Assembly: GCF_000313565.1 (NCBI RefSeq)
Contig: NZ_HE578923.1
Location: 295,619-359,618, forward strand
Origin: Dielma fastidiosa
GTDB lineage: Bacteria; Bacillota_I; Bacilli_A; Erysipelotrichales; Erysipelotrichaceae
Direction: 5' to 3'
DNA: 64,000 nt
The translations under genes and the position numbers were made by a program. Positions 8,880-17,274 of the stretch are shown here, piece after piece (within the stretch, counting starts at the first letter, position 1; each line of letters opens with the position of its first letter). Below the pieces are notes generated by a model. That model did no database searches and was not told the origin of the DNA. It saw only the letters and a program-made list of their open reading frames with translations.

Positions 8880-11108
8880 ATGATGAAACTAAAAAAGTTT
8901 TATAAGCCATTTTTAGTCAGTATGCTGGCAGCTGTTGTACTGCTGTTTGGTCAGGCAATGTGTGATTTAAAATTACCGGATACAATGTCTGATATTATCA
9001 ATGTCGGTATTCAGCAGAATGGTATTGAACACGCGTCACCAGATGTAATCAGTGAACAGGGCATGACGCTAATGACATTGTTCATGAGTGAGGATGAAAA
9101 GACCTCAGTGCTGGCTGCTTATGATTTTATTGAAAAAGGCAGTGATGAGACGATTGCCAAGCATTATGCGAATGCTGCCGATATGAATGTATATCAAATT
9201 AATGAACAAGGAAAAGATGAGCGGAATGCGCTGGATGCAGTCTTTGGCAATAGCTCATGGACCTTTATTAATGTGATGAAGCAAGTATCGGCAGAGTCTG
9301 CCCAAAGTGGTGTGGCTAATGCTGGTACGGATTTCTCAGTTACGGATTTAGATTTTAATCAGGTTTATGCGATGCTGCCAATGCTTCAGGCATTGCCTCA
9401 GGAAATGATTGATGAACAGCATGCCGCGGCGATGGCATTGCCGGAGACGACGAAAACGCAGACAAGCGCGGTATTTGTGAAGCTGTTTTATGAAGAATTA
9501 GGGGCTGACGCTCAGCAGATTCAATTTATGTATATATTGAAAAAAGGCGGCTTGATGCTGTTGGTAACATTGCTTGGTGCGATGGCTACGATTGCTGTAG
9601 GCTTATTAGCCAGCCGGATTGCTGCCGGTCTTGGCCGTGATTTGCGTAAGGCCATCTTTGAAAAGGTTGAAAGCTTCTCAAATGCTGAATTTGATAAATA
9701 TTCAACTTCTTCTTTGATTACTCGTACTACGAATGATATCACTCAGGTACAGACCTTGATTGTAATGGGCATCCGTATGATATTCTATGCCCCAATCATG
9801 GGTATCGGCGGTATTGTCATGATTTCTTCAAAGAATTTATCAATGGTATGGATTTTAGCATTATCAGTTGCGGCTTTGCTGTGTCTGATTGGCTTTATCT
9901 TTGTGGTAGCAATGCCTAAGTTCAATATCATGCAGAAGCTGCTGGATAAGCTGAATCTCGTTTCTCGTGAGAATCTGACCGGTCAGCTTGTTATTCGTGC
10001 TTTTGGTTCTCAAGAGTTTGAAAAAGAACGCTTTGATAAAGCAAATAAGGATTTAACCAAGAACAGCTTATTTGTTCAGCGGGTTATGGCGATGATGATG
10101 CCATGTATGAATATCATCATGAACTTTACAACATTGCTGATTGTTTGGGTCGGCGCGCATCAGATTGCTGCCAGTAATATGCAGGTTGGTGATATGATGG
10201 CGTTTATGCAATATGGTATCCAGATTATCATGTCATTCTTAATGATCAGTATGATTTTCATTCTGATTCCAAGAGCGACAGTATCAGCAAATCGTATTTA
10301 TGAAGTATTATCAACCCAGCCTTCAATTGTTGATCCTGAAACAGAAGCAGAATTTAAGCAGGATCAAATGGGTGTTGTTGAGTTTGATAACGTCAGCTTC
10401 CACTATGCAGGGGCTGAAAAGGATGTATTGGAGAATGTATCCTTTGTCGCTAAACCGGGACAGACAACCGCATTTATCGGTTCGACAGGTTCAGGAAAAT
10501 CAACATTAATTAATCTGATTCCGCGTTTCTATGATGTAACTGACGGCTGTATTAAGGTCAATGGTACGGATATCCGTAATATTTCTCAGCATCGTCTGCA
10601 TGAACAGGTAGGCTATGTACCGCAAAAGGGTGTTCTGCTCTCAGGTACGATTGATTCCAATCTGCGTTACGGACGCCCTGATGCAAGTGATGAGGAAATC
10701 AGAGAAGCGGCGGCGGTGGCGCAAGCTACTGATTTTATTGAAAAGAAGGAAGACGGCTTTAATGCATTGATCGCCCAAGGCGGTACAAATGTATCAGGCG
10801 GTCAGAAACAGCGTTTATCAATTGCCCGCGCTTTAGCGACAAAGGCACCGATTTTAATCTTTGATGATTCTTTTTCAGCTCTTGATTTTAAAACGGATGC
10901 TACATTGCGGGCAGCTTTACACGAGCACACAAGTGACGCGACAGTATTGATTGTGGCTCAGCGTGTATCAACCATCATGCATGCAGATCAGATTTTAGTT
11001 CTGGATCATGGTAAGGTAGTCGGCAAAGGCACGCATGAAGAATTGTTGAAGAATTGCCCGACATATTATGAAATCGCGTCTTCACAATTGTCAAAGGAGG
11101 AATTGTAA
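8880..11108 (+). CDS. ABC exporter half with degenerate ATPase site and large extracytoplasmic insert
   Basis: Type IV ABC exporter subunit (membrane domain plus ATPase) of about 742 residues, longer than the usual 580. The excess is an insert of about 180 hydrophilic residues between TM1 and TM2 (roughly residues 35-215), on the outside. The ATPase part has Walker A GSTGSGKST and a canonical signature SGGQ. Walker B ends FDDSFSALD (catalytic Glu replaced by Asp) and the switch His is Gln (VAQRVST). These are marks of the degenerate half of a heterodimeric exporter. I favour the ATG at 8880 because GGAA lies 9 bp upstream; in-frame TTG/ATG codons at 8871 and 8874 are too close to it. The substrate is unknown. 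Confidence 0.9.
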   Translation: MMKLKKFYKPFLVSMLAAVVLLFGQAMCDLKLPDTMSDIINVGIQQNGIEHASPDVISEQGMTLMTLFMSEDEKTSVLAAYDFIEKGSDETIAKHYANAADMNVYQINEQGKDERNALDAVFGNSSWTFINVMKQVSAESAQSGVANAGTDFSVTDLDFNQVYAMLPMLQALPQEMIDEQHAAAMALPETTKTQTSAVFVKLFYEELGADAQQIQFMYILKKGGLMLLVTLLGAMATIAVGLLASRIAAGLGRDLRKAIFEKVESFSNAEFDKYSTSSLITRTTNDITQVQTLIVMGIRMIFYAPIMGIGGIVMISSKNLSMVWILALSVAALLCLIGFIFVVAMPKFNIMQKLLDKLNLVSRENLTGQLVIRAFGSQEFEKERFDKANKDLTKNSLFVQRVMAMMMPCMNIIMNFTTLLIVWVGAHQIAASNMQVGDMMAFMQYGIQIIMSFLMISMIFILIPRATVSANRIYEVLSTQPSIVDPETEAEFKQDQMGVVEFDNVSFHYAGAEKDVLENVSFVAKPGQTTAFIGSTGSGKSTLINLIPRFYDVTDGCIKVNGTDIRNISQHRLHEQVGYVPQKGVLLSGTIDSNLRYGRPDASDEEIREAAAVAQATDFIEKKEDGFNALIAQGGTNVSGGQKQRLSIARALATKAPILIFDDSFSALDFKTDATLRAALHEHTSDATVLIVAQRVSTIMHADQILVLDHGKVVGKGTHEELLKNCPTYYEIASSQLSKEEL

Positions 11109-11109
11109 T

Positions 11110-12978
11110 ATGGCAAACTCCAGACCTGCAGGTGCAATGGGCGGCAGAGGGCCAATGGGCGGCGGTCATGGTCCGATGCGCGGTACTGTTGTGAAAGCAA
11201 AGGATTTTAAAGGTTCAATTAAAAAGCTATTACGCTATTTGAAGCCATATGCGCTTCAGCTGATTGTAGTTGTTATTTTCGCGATTGCTTCTACGGTATT
11301 TATGATTTTAGGGCCTAGTATTTTAGGTAATATCACTACATTGATTTATGAAGGCTTAATGAATATTATCGGCGGCACCGGTATGGGCATTGATTTTGAT
11401 GCGATTCTTAAAATTATTTGTCTGCTGATTGGCTTGTATTTAGCGAGTGCATTGTTTACATTTATTCAAAGCTGGATTATGAGCGGTGTAATCATGAAGC
11501 TTGGTTACAGCTTACGAAAAGATATTGAAGATAAGATGCATAAGCTGCCATTAAATTATTATGACACACGAAATTATGGTGAAATTTTAAGTCATATCAC
11601 CAATGATGTAGATACGCTGGTAAACAGTCTGAATCAGAGTATTACCCAGGTAATCACATCTGTGACAAATGTTGTCGGTATGCTGATTATGATGCTTTTA
11701 ATCAGCTGGAAGATGTCGGTAATTGCTATTTTGGTACTGCCGCTTTCATTAATCTTGGTATTGTTTGTGGTTAAGCATACACAGAAGTATTTCCGCAGAC
11801 AGCAGGAATATTTAGGTCATGTGAATGGACATATAGAAGAAATGTATGGCAGTCATTTGATCGTAAAGGCATTTAATGGTGAAGCAGACAGTGTCGCACA
11901 GTTCAATGATTTAAATAATCAGCTGTATGATGCTGGCTGGAAAGCTCAGTTTTCAAGCTCACTGATGATGCCAATCATGAATTTTATCAATAATATCGCT
12001 TATGTTATCGTTTGTATCATGGGTGGTTATTATGCCTCCATCGGTGTGATTACGGTTGGTAATATTCAATCATTCATTCAGTATATGAAGCAGTCTACAC
12101 AGCAGGTACAGCAGGTAGCTAATATCTCGAACGTACTCCAGCAGACAGCGGCGGCAGCTGAGCGTGTGTTTGAATATCTTGAAGAAGCGGAAGAAGAGCC
12201 AGATACTGAATATCCGGTACCGGTGGATGATATTAAGGGTGAGGTTATTTTTGCGCATGTGCATTTTGGCTATAACCCTGAACAGATTATTATTAATGAT
12301 TTTACAGCGAAGGTTGAACCAGGGCAGAAAGTCGCGATCGTAGGGCCTACAGGTGCCGGCAAGACGACCATGATTAAATTGCTGATGCGTTTTTATGATG
12401 TCACACAGGGAGCCATCTGTATTGATGGCTTAGACTTGAAGCAATTCAGAAGAAATGATCTGCGTTCATTATTCGGCATGGTGCTGCAGGATACATGGCT
12501 GTATAATGCATCAATCAAGGATAATATCCGTTATGGTAAGCAGAATGCCAGTGATGAGGAAGTCATTGAGGCGGCAAAAGCGGCACAGGTCGATCACTTT
12601 GTTCGTACTTTACCTGATGGCTATGATATGGTTTTAAATGAAGAAGCCAGTAATATTTCACAGGGACAGAAGCAGCTGCTGACCATAGCGCGTGCGATTC
12701 TCTGTGATCCAAAGATTTTGATTTTGGATGAAGCTACATCATCAGTTGATACGCGTACTGAAATTTTGATTCAGAAAGCGATGGATAATCTGATGAGAGG
12801 CAGAACAAGCTTTATTATTGCTCACCGTCTGTCAACCATTAAGGATGCAGACATGATTCTGTGCATGGATCATGGTGATATTGTGGAGAAAGGAACTCAT
12901 GAGGAGCTGCTTGCTAAGGGTGGTTTCTATGCGAATCTGTATAATTCACAATTCTCTGATGGTGAGGAAGAGGAATAG
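11110..12978 (+). CDS. ABC exporter half with canonical ATPase site
   Basis: Partner subunit of 622 residues: a short Gly/Met-rich cytoplasmic leader, six membrane segments, then an ATPase. Walker A is GPTGAGKTT, Walker B is LDEATSSVD with catalytic Glu, and the switch His is present (IAHRLST), but the signature reads ISQGQ rather than LSGGQ. Combined with the preceding subunit, this gives one competent and one degenerate nucleotide site, as in TM287/288 or BmrCD type exporters. The ATG at 11110 follows AAAGGAGG and lies 1 bp beyond the previous stop. The product is probably exported in response to the MarR ligand. Confidence 0.92.
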   Translation: MANSRPAGAMGGRGPMGGGHGPMRGTVVKAKDFKGSIKKLLRYLKPYALQLIVVVIFAIASTVFMILGPSILGNITTLIYEGLMNIIGGTGMGIDFDAILKIICLLIGLYLASALFTFIQSWIMSGVIMKLGYSLRKDIEDKMHKLPLNYYDTRNYGEILSHITNDVDTLVNSLNQSITQVITSVTNVVGMLIMMLLISWKMSVIAILVLPLSLILVLFVVKHTQKYFRRQQEYLGHVNGHIEEMYGSHLIVKAFNGEADSVAQFNDLNNQLYDAGWKAQFSSSLMMPIMNFINNIAYVIVCIMGGYYASIGVITVGNIQSFIQYMKQSTQQVQQVANISNVLQQTAAAAERVFEYLEEAEEEPDTEYPVPVDDIKGEVIFAHVHFGYNPEQIIINDFTAKVEPGQKVAIVGPTGAGKTTMIKLLMRFYDVTQGAICIDGLDLKQFRRNDLRSLFGMVLQDTWLYNASIKDNIRYGKQNASDEEVIEAAKAAQVDHFVRTLPDGYDMVLNEEASNISQGQKQLLTIARAILCDPKILILDEATSSVDTRTEILIQKAMDNLMRGRTSFIIAHRLSTIKDADMILCMDHGDIVEKGTHEELLAKGGFYANLYNSQFSDGEEEE

Positions 12979-12983
12979 ATAAG

Positions 12984-13015
12984 AAAAGCCGGACATGACT
13001 GTATGTTCGGCTTTT
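12984..13015. terminator. Bidirectional terminator between the ABC operon and a small gene
   Basis: AAAAGCCGGACAT pairs with ATGTTCGGCTTTT across a short loop. The run of T follows on both strands, so it can end the exporter operon and the convergent small gene. Confidence 0.75.
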
Positions 13016-13220
13016 AATCAAGGTATGTATGAATTTCTTGTGAATCAGTTTCTTCAAGAATAAGCTGTCGCAGCTGATCAATCAAAGCTTCTGATTTATG
13101 AGCATGATATTGATCATAGAGCGCAAGTGCTTCTTGACTTGGGTTAAGATAATAGAAGCGGAATACTTTATGAATCCGCCGTGATTTCTCACTTTTTGAT
13201 ATAGTGTTGAATAAACGCAT
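13014..13220 (-). CDS. Small uncharacterised protein, 68 residues
   Basis: I do not recognise this protein. It is hydrophilic, basic at the N-terminus (SEKSRRIHK) and acidic at the C-terminus, probably helical, with no signal peptide, membrane segment or Cys motif. A clean AGGAGG site 5 bp before the ATG supports it being real. Its stop codon lies in the convergent terminator. It is divergent from the small HTH gene, about 100 bp away, which may share a regulatory region with it. Confidence 0.55.
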   Translation of the reverse strand: MRLFNTISKSEKSRRIHKVFRFYYLNPSQEALALYDQYHAHKSEALIDQLRQLILEETDSQEIHTYLD

Positions 13221-13322
13221 AATAACCTCCTATTGTATAACAAGTCTGACAAGATTAATTAGAACTTATAAATATATTCTAACATAGGTACACTATACTT
13301 GTAAATGAAATGAGGATGGCCT

Positions 13323-13559
13323 ATGGAAGATCATGGAAAAATTATCATTAAATTAGATGCTTTATTAAAAGCTTCTGGTTTGAGTAAGAATAAGTTGAGT
13401 CATCGTGCTGAAATGCAGCGTTCTCAGATTAATAATTATTGTCAAAATAGGATTACGCGCCTTGATATAGATGTGTTAGCTAGAATATGTAATACGCTTG
13501 GCTGCACTTTGAATGATTTGTTGGAGTATATTCCGCCTGAGAATGAAGAAGATAAATAA
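13323..13559 (+). CDS. Small Cro/C1-type helix-turn-helix regulator (YozG-like)
   Basis: 78-residue single-domain DNA-binding protein. The HTH spans about residues 20-60 (SGLSKNKLSHRAEMQRSQINNY... with CNTLGCTLNDLLEYIP), as in YozG-type XRE regulators, which are stand-alone repressors or activators of unknown ligand. The Shine-Dalgarno sequence is GAGGA. A hairpin terminator follows within 5 bp. Targets are unknown; the adjacent divergent small gene or the neighbouring cotJC could be candidates. Confidence 0.8.
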   Translation: MEDHGKIIIKLDALLKASGLSKNKLSHRAEMQRSQINNYCQNRITRLDIDVLARICNTLGCTLNDLLEYIPPENEEDK

Positions 13560-13562
13560 AAG

Positions 13563-13588
13563 ATACCCGCTGGCAGGCGGGTATTTGT
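13563..13588. terminator. Hairpin terminator between HTH gene and cotJC 3' part
   Basis: ATACCCGC-TGGCA-GCGGGTAT stem. The T-run is weak on the plus strand (TTGTGTT); it could serve both convergent genes. Confidence 0.55.
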
Positions 13589-13600
13589 GTTAAATAGAGG

Positions 13601-14005
13601 CTATTTATCAAATGCAGGGTTATAAGCGTAATAATTTGTGCAGTCGAGATCATTTCTGACAAATTCAAGAGCTTCACCAAAACGTTGATAGTGTACGATT
13701 TCACGCTGACGAAGGAATTCGATTGGTTTGCGTACATCTTCATCTTTAATTAAACGAAGCAGATTTTCATAAGTTGTACGTGCTTTTTGCTCGGCAGCCA
13801 TGTCTTCATGCAAATCAGTGACAGGATCACCTTTGGATTGGAAATAATGACATACAAAGGCATCTCCAGCCGCAGAAACAGGGTAAACACCTGCTGTATG
13901 ATCAACATAATAAGCTTCAAAGTCAGTGCCCTTAATGTCTTTCATTGATAAATTGCTGGTTAATTGTCTTACAATAGCGCTGATGATTTCCATGTGTGCT
14001 AGTTC
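13601..14005 (-). CDS. cotJC: cotJC, 3' part (manganese-catalase-like coat protein, separated by an inserted element)
   Basis: C-terminal two thirds of CotJC, the manganese-catalase-family protein of the inner spore coat. The frame stays open upstream of the first ATG (13993) and reads ...CAYELAHMEIISA..., whose LAHMEI matches the metal-ligand helix of CotJC. Further family motifs are YVDH, QSKGDPVTDLHEDMAAEQKA and REIVHYQRF, with the remaining Glu and His ligands. The first 65 codons are missing here and lie at 20799-20605. Joining at GAA (14003-14005 with 20605-20607) restores IGTEELAHMEI and a 198-residue protein, close to the 189 residues I recall for B. subtilis CotJC. As it stands this part has no promoter or ribosome site. 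Confidence 0.9.
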   Translation of the reverse strand, partial: ELAHMEIISAIVRQLTSNLSMKDIKGTDFEAYYVDHTAGVYPVSAAGDAFVCHYFQSKGDPVTDLHEDMAAEQKARTTYENLLRLIKDEDVRKPIEFLRQREIVHYQRFGEALEFVRNDLDCTNYYAYNPAFDK

Positions 14006-14022
14006 GTACGCACATTGAGGGT
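13985..14022. other. Attachment junction of the cotJC element (cotJC 3' side)
   Basis: On the coding strand the sequence reads TGTGCGTAC-GA-A and then CTAGCACACATGG; the part after GAA is cotJC and the part before is element. GAA at 14003-14005 is shared with the other junction. The element-side arm TGTGCGTAC is nearly the reverse complement of the arm ATACGCGCA at the other end (7 of 9), as expected for the two halves of a serine-integrase attP around a GA dinucleotide. Confidence 0.75.
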
Positions 14023-14039
14023 AGACATATGCTTAAATT

Positions 14040-15245
14040 TTAAATGTTTTTAATGTATTCTTCCAAGCTGTTTAAATCAAGCTCATACACGTTGTGTTTA
14101 CCTTCCTTTTTACAAGCAATAAATATGCTTTGCGATAGTTTTGCAATCAATGCATTCACCGTAGCAGTGCTGATCTCCATGGTTTCCGCAATGTCCCTGC
14201 GAGTGATGTGTCCTTCACCAAATAAAGCATCCTGTACTAAGATAAACAGCAGTGCTTGTTCTTTTTTGTTTAAACGTGAAGAATGCAGCAAATCATTATA
14301 GTATTTAAGTTTTATATTTAATGTATCCAACCGTTGGTAAATGTCTAAAGCCGCTTTATTAATTAGATTTAGAAACATAGCTACAAAAGGGGTAAGATCT
14401 CCTTTATCCTTTTGGTCATTGCATGTATCAAATGCATTGTAGTAATCATTTTTATTATCTTTAATAATATATGAAAGCCGTAAAGCTAATAAAATATTCA
14501 ATTCTGATTTTAGGAAATAACTGCTTATAAAACGGCTTGTTCTGCCATTGCCGTCATAGAAGGGATGAACATAACCAAATAAATAATGAAAAATAGCTGT
14601 TGATATCAATGTGGGTATTTGATCATCATCGAATAATTCCAAACCTTTATTTAGCATTTCAATAATATTAGCTTCAGGAAGAATTCCTCTATGCTTTTCT
14701 TTTTGGGTGCTTGAATAAACGGATACAGCTTCTTTACGGAATATCTGTCCATCAGGTTTGTTTATGTGATCAATTTCTGCTAAGACGATGTCATCATAGA
14801 GGTTTCTGATTTCTTGACAATTTTTAATTGATAAATGTTCATCATTCATTAACTTTACATATTTTTTCGCTAATCCTTCAAATCGAATTGCTTTATTGTT
14901 TGTCGGATTATTAGCGATGCTGATTGCTGATTCAACTTCTTTTTTTGTGCTTCTAATACCTTCAATTTCATTAGTAATCATGATTTCCTCGACTAATGCT
15001 TTATTAATGAAGTTATTGATTGCGATAGAAGGTAAGGAAGCACATTGGTTATCAATGAGTGCTGAGTGTTTGTAAATGCTGATGAGAACTTTAGTAGTTT
15101 CAGGGATATTCACAAAAAAGGCGGGATTATTATGAATTGAAAAAGGCAGCAAGATGGTAGCAGCACTTGTCAGTCTATGCTGATAATAATCATTATATTT
15201 CTCGGGTTTTTTATAATAAATAGCTGATAGCAGTTCATATTCCAT
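14040..15245 (-). CDS. Fic family protein (AMP-transferase type) with winged-helix C-terminus
   Basis: 401-residue Fic/DOC protein that probably transfers AMP (or another nucleotide part) to a target protein. The active-site loop HPFYDGNGR is complete at residues 227-235. An inhibitory motif of the (S/T)xxxE(G/N) type, TNEIEG, lies upstream at 91-96, so this is a class II Fic whose own helix restrains activity. The C-terminal 80 residues hold an HTH (RRDIAETMEISTATVNALI), suggesting DNA binding or autoregulation. The start follows AAGGAGA. It is the gene nearest to one end of the element; possible roles are host-protein control or defence. Confidence 0.9.
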   Translation of the reverse strand: MEYELLSAIYYKKPEKYNDYYQHRLTSAATILLPFSIHNNPAFFVNIPETTKVLISIYKHSALIDNQCASLPSIAINNFINKALVEEIMITNEIEGIRSTKKEVESAISIANNPTNNKAIRFEGLAKKYVKLMNDEHLSIKNCQEIRNLYDDIVLAEIDHINKPDGQIFRKEAVSVYSSTQKEKHRGILPEANIIEMLNKGLELFDDDQIPTLISTAIFHYLFGYVHPFYDGNGRTSRFISSYFLKSELNILLALRLSYIIKDNKNDYYNAFDTCNDQKDKGDLTPFVAMFLNLINKAALDIYQRLDTLNIKLKYYNDLLHSSRLNKKEQALLFILVQDALFGEGHITRRDIAETMEISTATVNALIAKLSQSIFIACKKEGKHNVYELDLNSLEEYIKNI

Positions 15246-15263
15246 AAATAATCTCTCCTTTTT

Positions 15264-15325
15264 ATAGGTAACTACCTATATTATATCCAATAACTATAAA
15301 AATAACTATAATTTTTATAGTTATT
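15264..15325. promoter_or_regulatory. Palindromic control region upstream of the Fic gene
   Basis: Two symmetric elements lie here: TAGGTAACTACCTA (15264-15277) and a 15-bp perfect inverted repeat AATAACTATAAAAAT / ATTTTTATAGTTATT (15289-15303 and 15311-15325). The DNA is very A+T rich and lies just upstream of the Fic start. A role as operator, possibly for the Fic C-terminal HTH, is inference. Confidence 0.45.
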
Positions 15326-15374
15326 AAAGAAAAAAACTATTTATAAATAAAAATATTATGATTATTTGATTAGT

Positions 15375-16928
15375 TTAATCTTTGGGCAGTATGAGAGGAT
15401 ATATCTTAAGCGTGAAATTAGCTTCTGTCTGATTTTTTTTCATGCGTGTATCTTTACTATAAGATACGTGGTCAAGGATTTCTTTTAGCAGATTATTTCT
15501 GATAGCAGGATCATCAATAGCCCAGTAGATATCAATGAGTTTTTCTACTTTTGGTAAAGCAGCTGAGCGATGTTTAATCTCTTCCTTTTCTTTCTTTATT
15601 TCTGAAGCAAGTTGTTCCTGTTGGATTTGAAGTTGCTGTATCTTATCTGACAAGGTATTGAAACGCTCTGAAAATTTCTCAATCGAATAGATGCCTTGTT
15701 CAAGTAAATCGTAGGTTTTATCCATTTGGGTGCAGGCAATTTTCAAATCATTATCAATAGCTGTAAGTTGTTTAATCTTTAATGAAAGGGTATTTGTTGG
15801 TGATACAGTAAGATTATCAGAGGTAACTTTTACATCTTTCACCCATTCTTTTAAGGCAGCTATCAGTGTTTGTTCAACAAGCTCTAAGGAAGCACCAATA
15901 TTATCGCAATCTTTCTGCCGACAGATAAGCATGCTTGGTTTATTCACATAAGGTCGGCGTACCATTTTATGTCCGCATTTGGCGCAAACAATAATTGAAG
16001 CGAGAGGATTCTGTATATTTTGTGAACGATTGACAGGCGTAGTGTAATCTGATTTTTTATTCACTTGATGAAAAAGCTGTTCATCAATAATAGCCGGATG
16101 CAGCCCTTTTACTAATAGTGGATGATGATTGCGCGGCCGTGTTTTTTTTACGGAACCATTAATTGATTTTTTTACTTGAGCGCGTGTCTGCCATTTAGTC
16201 ATGCCAATGTAGACGGGATTGATTAGAATATTGCGTATCGATGATTCTGACCAATGATTGTTCTTTCTTGGCTTGATACCAAGCTGATCAAGCCGCTGAG
16301 CAATTAAGGCAGGTCCAAGCTGTTCACCATTTTTACCTGCATACCACTCAAAAATCAATTTGACCGCTTCAGCTTCCTGTAAATCAGGCTGCAGGGTGAA
16401 GCCTTTATCATTTTCAAGTTTGATGCGCTTGTAGCCAAAGGGCGGTATACTGCCGACATATTTACCTTCATTAATTGAGGCATTGCGGCCGCGCTGAAGC
16501 CGGCGGTTAATCGTTTTATATTCTCGGCGGCTCATGAATAGACCAAACTCAAAGTATTCTTCATCAAATTCATTATTTGGATCATAGGTTTTCATGGGTG
16601 TGATAATTTTGGTATCAGAAAATTTGAAAGCTTGTGCAACTATACCTTGATCAATTGTATCACCACGTGCTAAACGTTCGACTTCCATGACTAAGACGCC
16701 TGACCAGATACCTTGTTCCACTTCGTGAAGGAGCTGCTGCATCATCGGTCTGGCAGCAAGGGTCTCACCGGATACTACCTCGCGATAAATCGTTAAGACA
16801 TTCAAATTATGCTGTTCAGCCAGTTTTAAGAGCGCTTGTTCATGTCTGGCTAGTGTTTCACCTTCGCCGCGTGCTTCAGCTTCTTGATCACTTCTTGATT
16901 TTCGAAGATATAGGCAATACTGTTCCAC
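15375..16928 (-). CDS. Large serine recombinase (phage-type integrase/excisionase)
   Basis: 517-residue site-specific recombinase that makes and reseals 2-bp staggered breaks. The resolvase domain begins YLRKSRSD with nucleophile Ser11, then has a GVLVMEVERLARGD segment with the conserved Arg. A recombinase domain follows (about 170-275), a zinc ribbon (CAKCGHKM ... CRQKDC), and a long coiled coil near 370-460 that in this class controls synapsis. Length is typical. GTG start with GGAAGTG. As the only recombinase in the element interrupting cotJC, it is the natural candidate for its excision and integration. Confidence 0.95.
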   Translation of the reverse strand: MEQYCLYLRKSRSDQEAEARGEGETLARHEQALLKLAEQHNLNVLTIYREVVSGETLAARPMMQQLLHEVEQGIWSGVLVMEVERLARGDTIDQGIVAQAFKFSDTKIITPMKTYDPNNEFDEEYFEFGLFMSRREYKTINRRLQRGRNASINEGKYVGSIPPFGYKRIKLENDKGFTLQPDLQEAEAVKLIFEWYAGKNGEQLGPALIAQRLDQLGIKPRKNNHWSESSIRNILINPVYIGMTKWQTRAQVKKSINGSVKKTRPRNHHPLLVKGLHPAIIDEQLFHQVNKKSDYTTPVNRSQNIQNPLASIIVCAKCGHKMVRRPYVNKPSMLICRQKDCDNIGASLELVEQTLIAALKEWVKDVKVTSDNLTVSPTNTLSLKIKQLTAIDNDLKIACTQMDKTYDLLEQGIYSIEKFSERFNTLSDKIQQLQIQQEQLASEIKKEKEEIKHRSAALPKVEKLIDIYWAIDDPAIRNNLLKEILDHVSYSKDTRMKKNQTEANFTLKIYPLILPKD

Positions 16929-17047
16929 ATCATCACTTCCTTATAGTATCTTATGAAATGTATTATCAGATGTTGATAATGCATTGAAGAGCTAATTGCT
17001 CCTGTCACAAGATGCAGCAAAGCCCATACAATAAAGCAGGTGATAAA

Positions 17048-17221
17048 ATGAAAGTTAAAGAATTTGATTTAGGGTCGATACATGTTGAATTTTATGATGA
17101 TAATTGTGTGGATCGCGATAAATCAGAGGCCATCTATAAAGGTTTTGCAAAATATTTATTTTATATAAATAAAGAGTGCCAGGCACTTAATACAAAAAAA
17201 GAGCAAGGTGATAATTATTAA
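17048..17221 (+). CDS. Small acidic protein next to the recombinase (57 residues)
   Basis: I do not recognise the family. It is a hydrophilic protein starting MKVKEFDLGSIHVEFYDD, probably a small beta-alpha unit, with no Cys motif or membrane segment. The start at 17048 follows GCAGGTG; the frame could extend to 17012 without a ribosome site. It is transcribed divergently from the serine recombinase and ahead of the holin. Small proteins beside large serine recombinases are sometimes recombination directionality factors, so it is a candidate by position only. Confidence 0.55.
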   Translation: MKVKEFDLGSIHVEFYDDNCVDRDKSEAIYKGFAKYLFYINKECQALNTKKEQGDNY

Positions 17222-17274
17222 TGTTGATATTGTGAATTTGTAGAAATATTTTGTATATTGTAAGGAAATAGAGA

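Noticed and set aside
14044-14301. Plus-strand frame within the Fic gene
   Set aside because: Antisense to the HTH-coding end of Fic and without a ribosome site.
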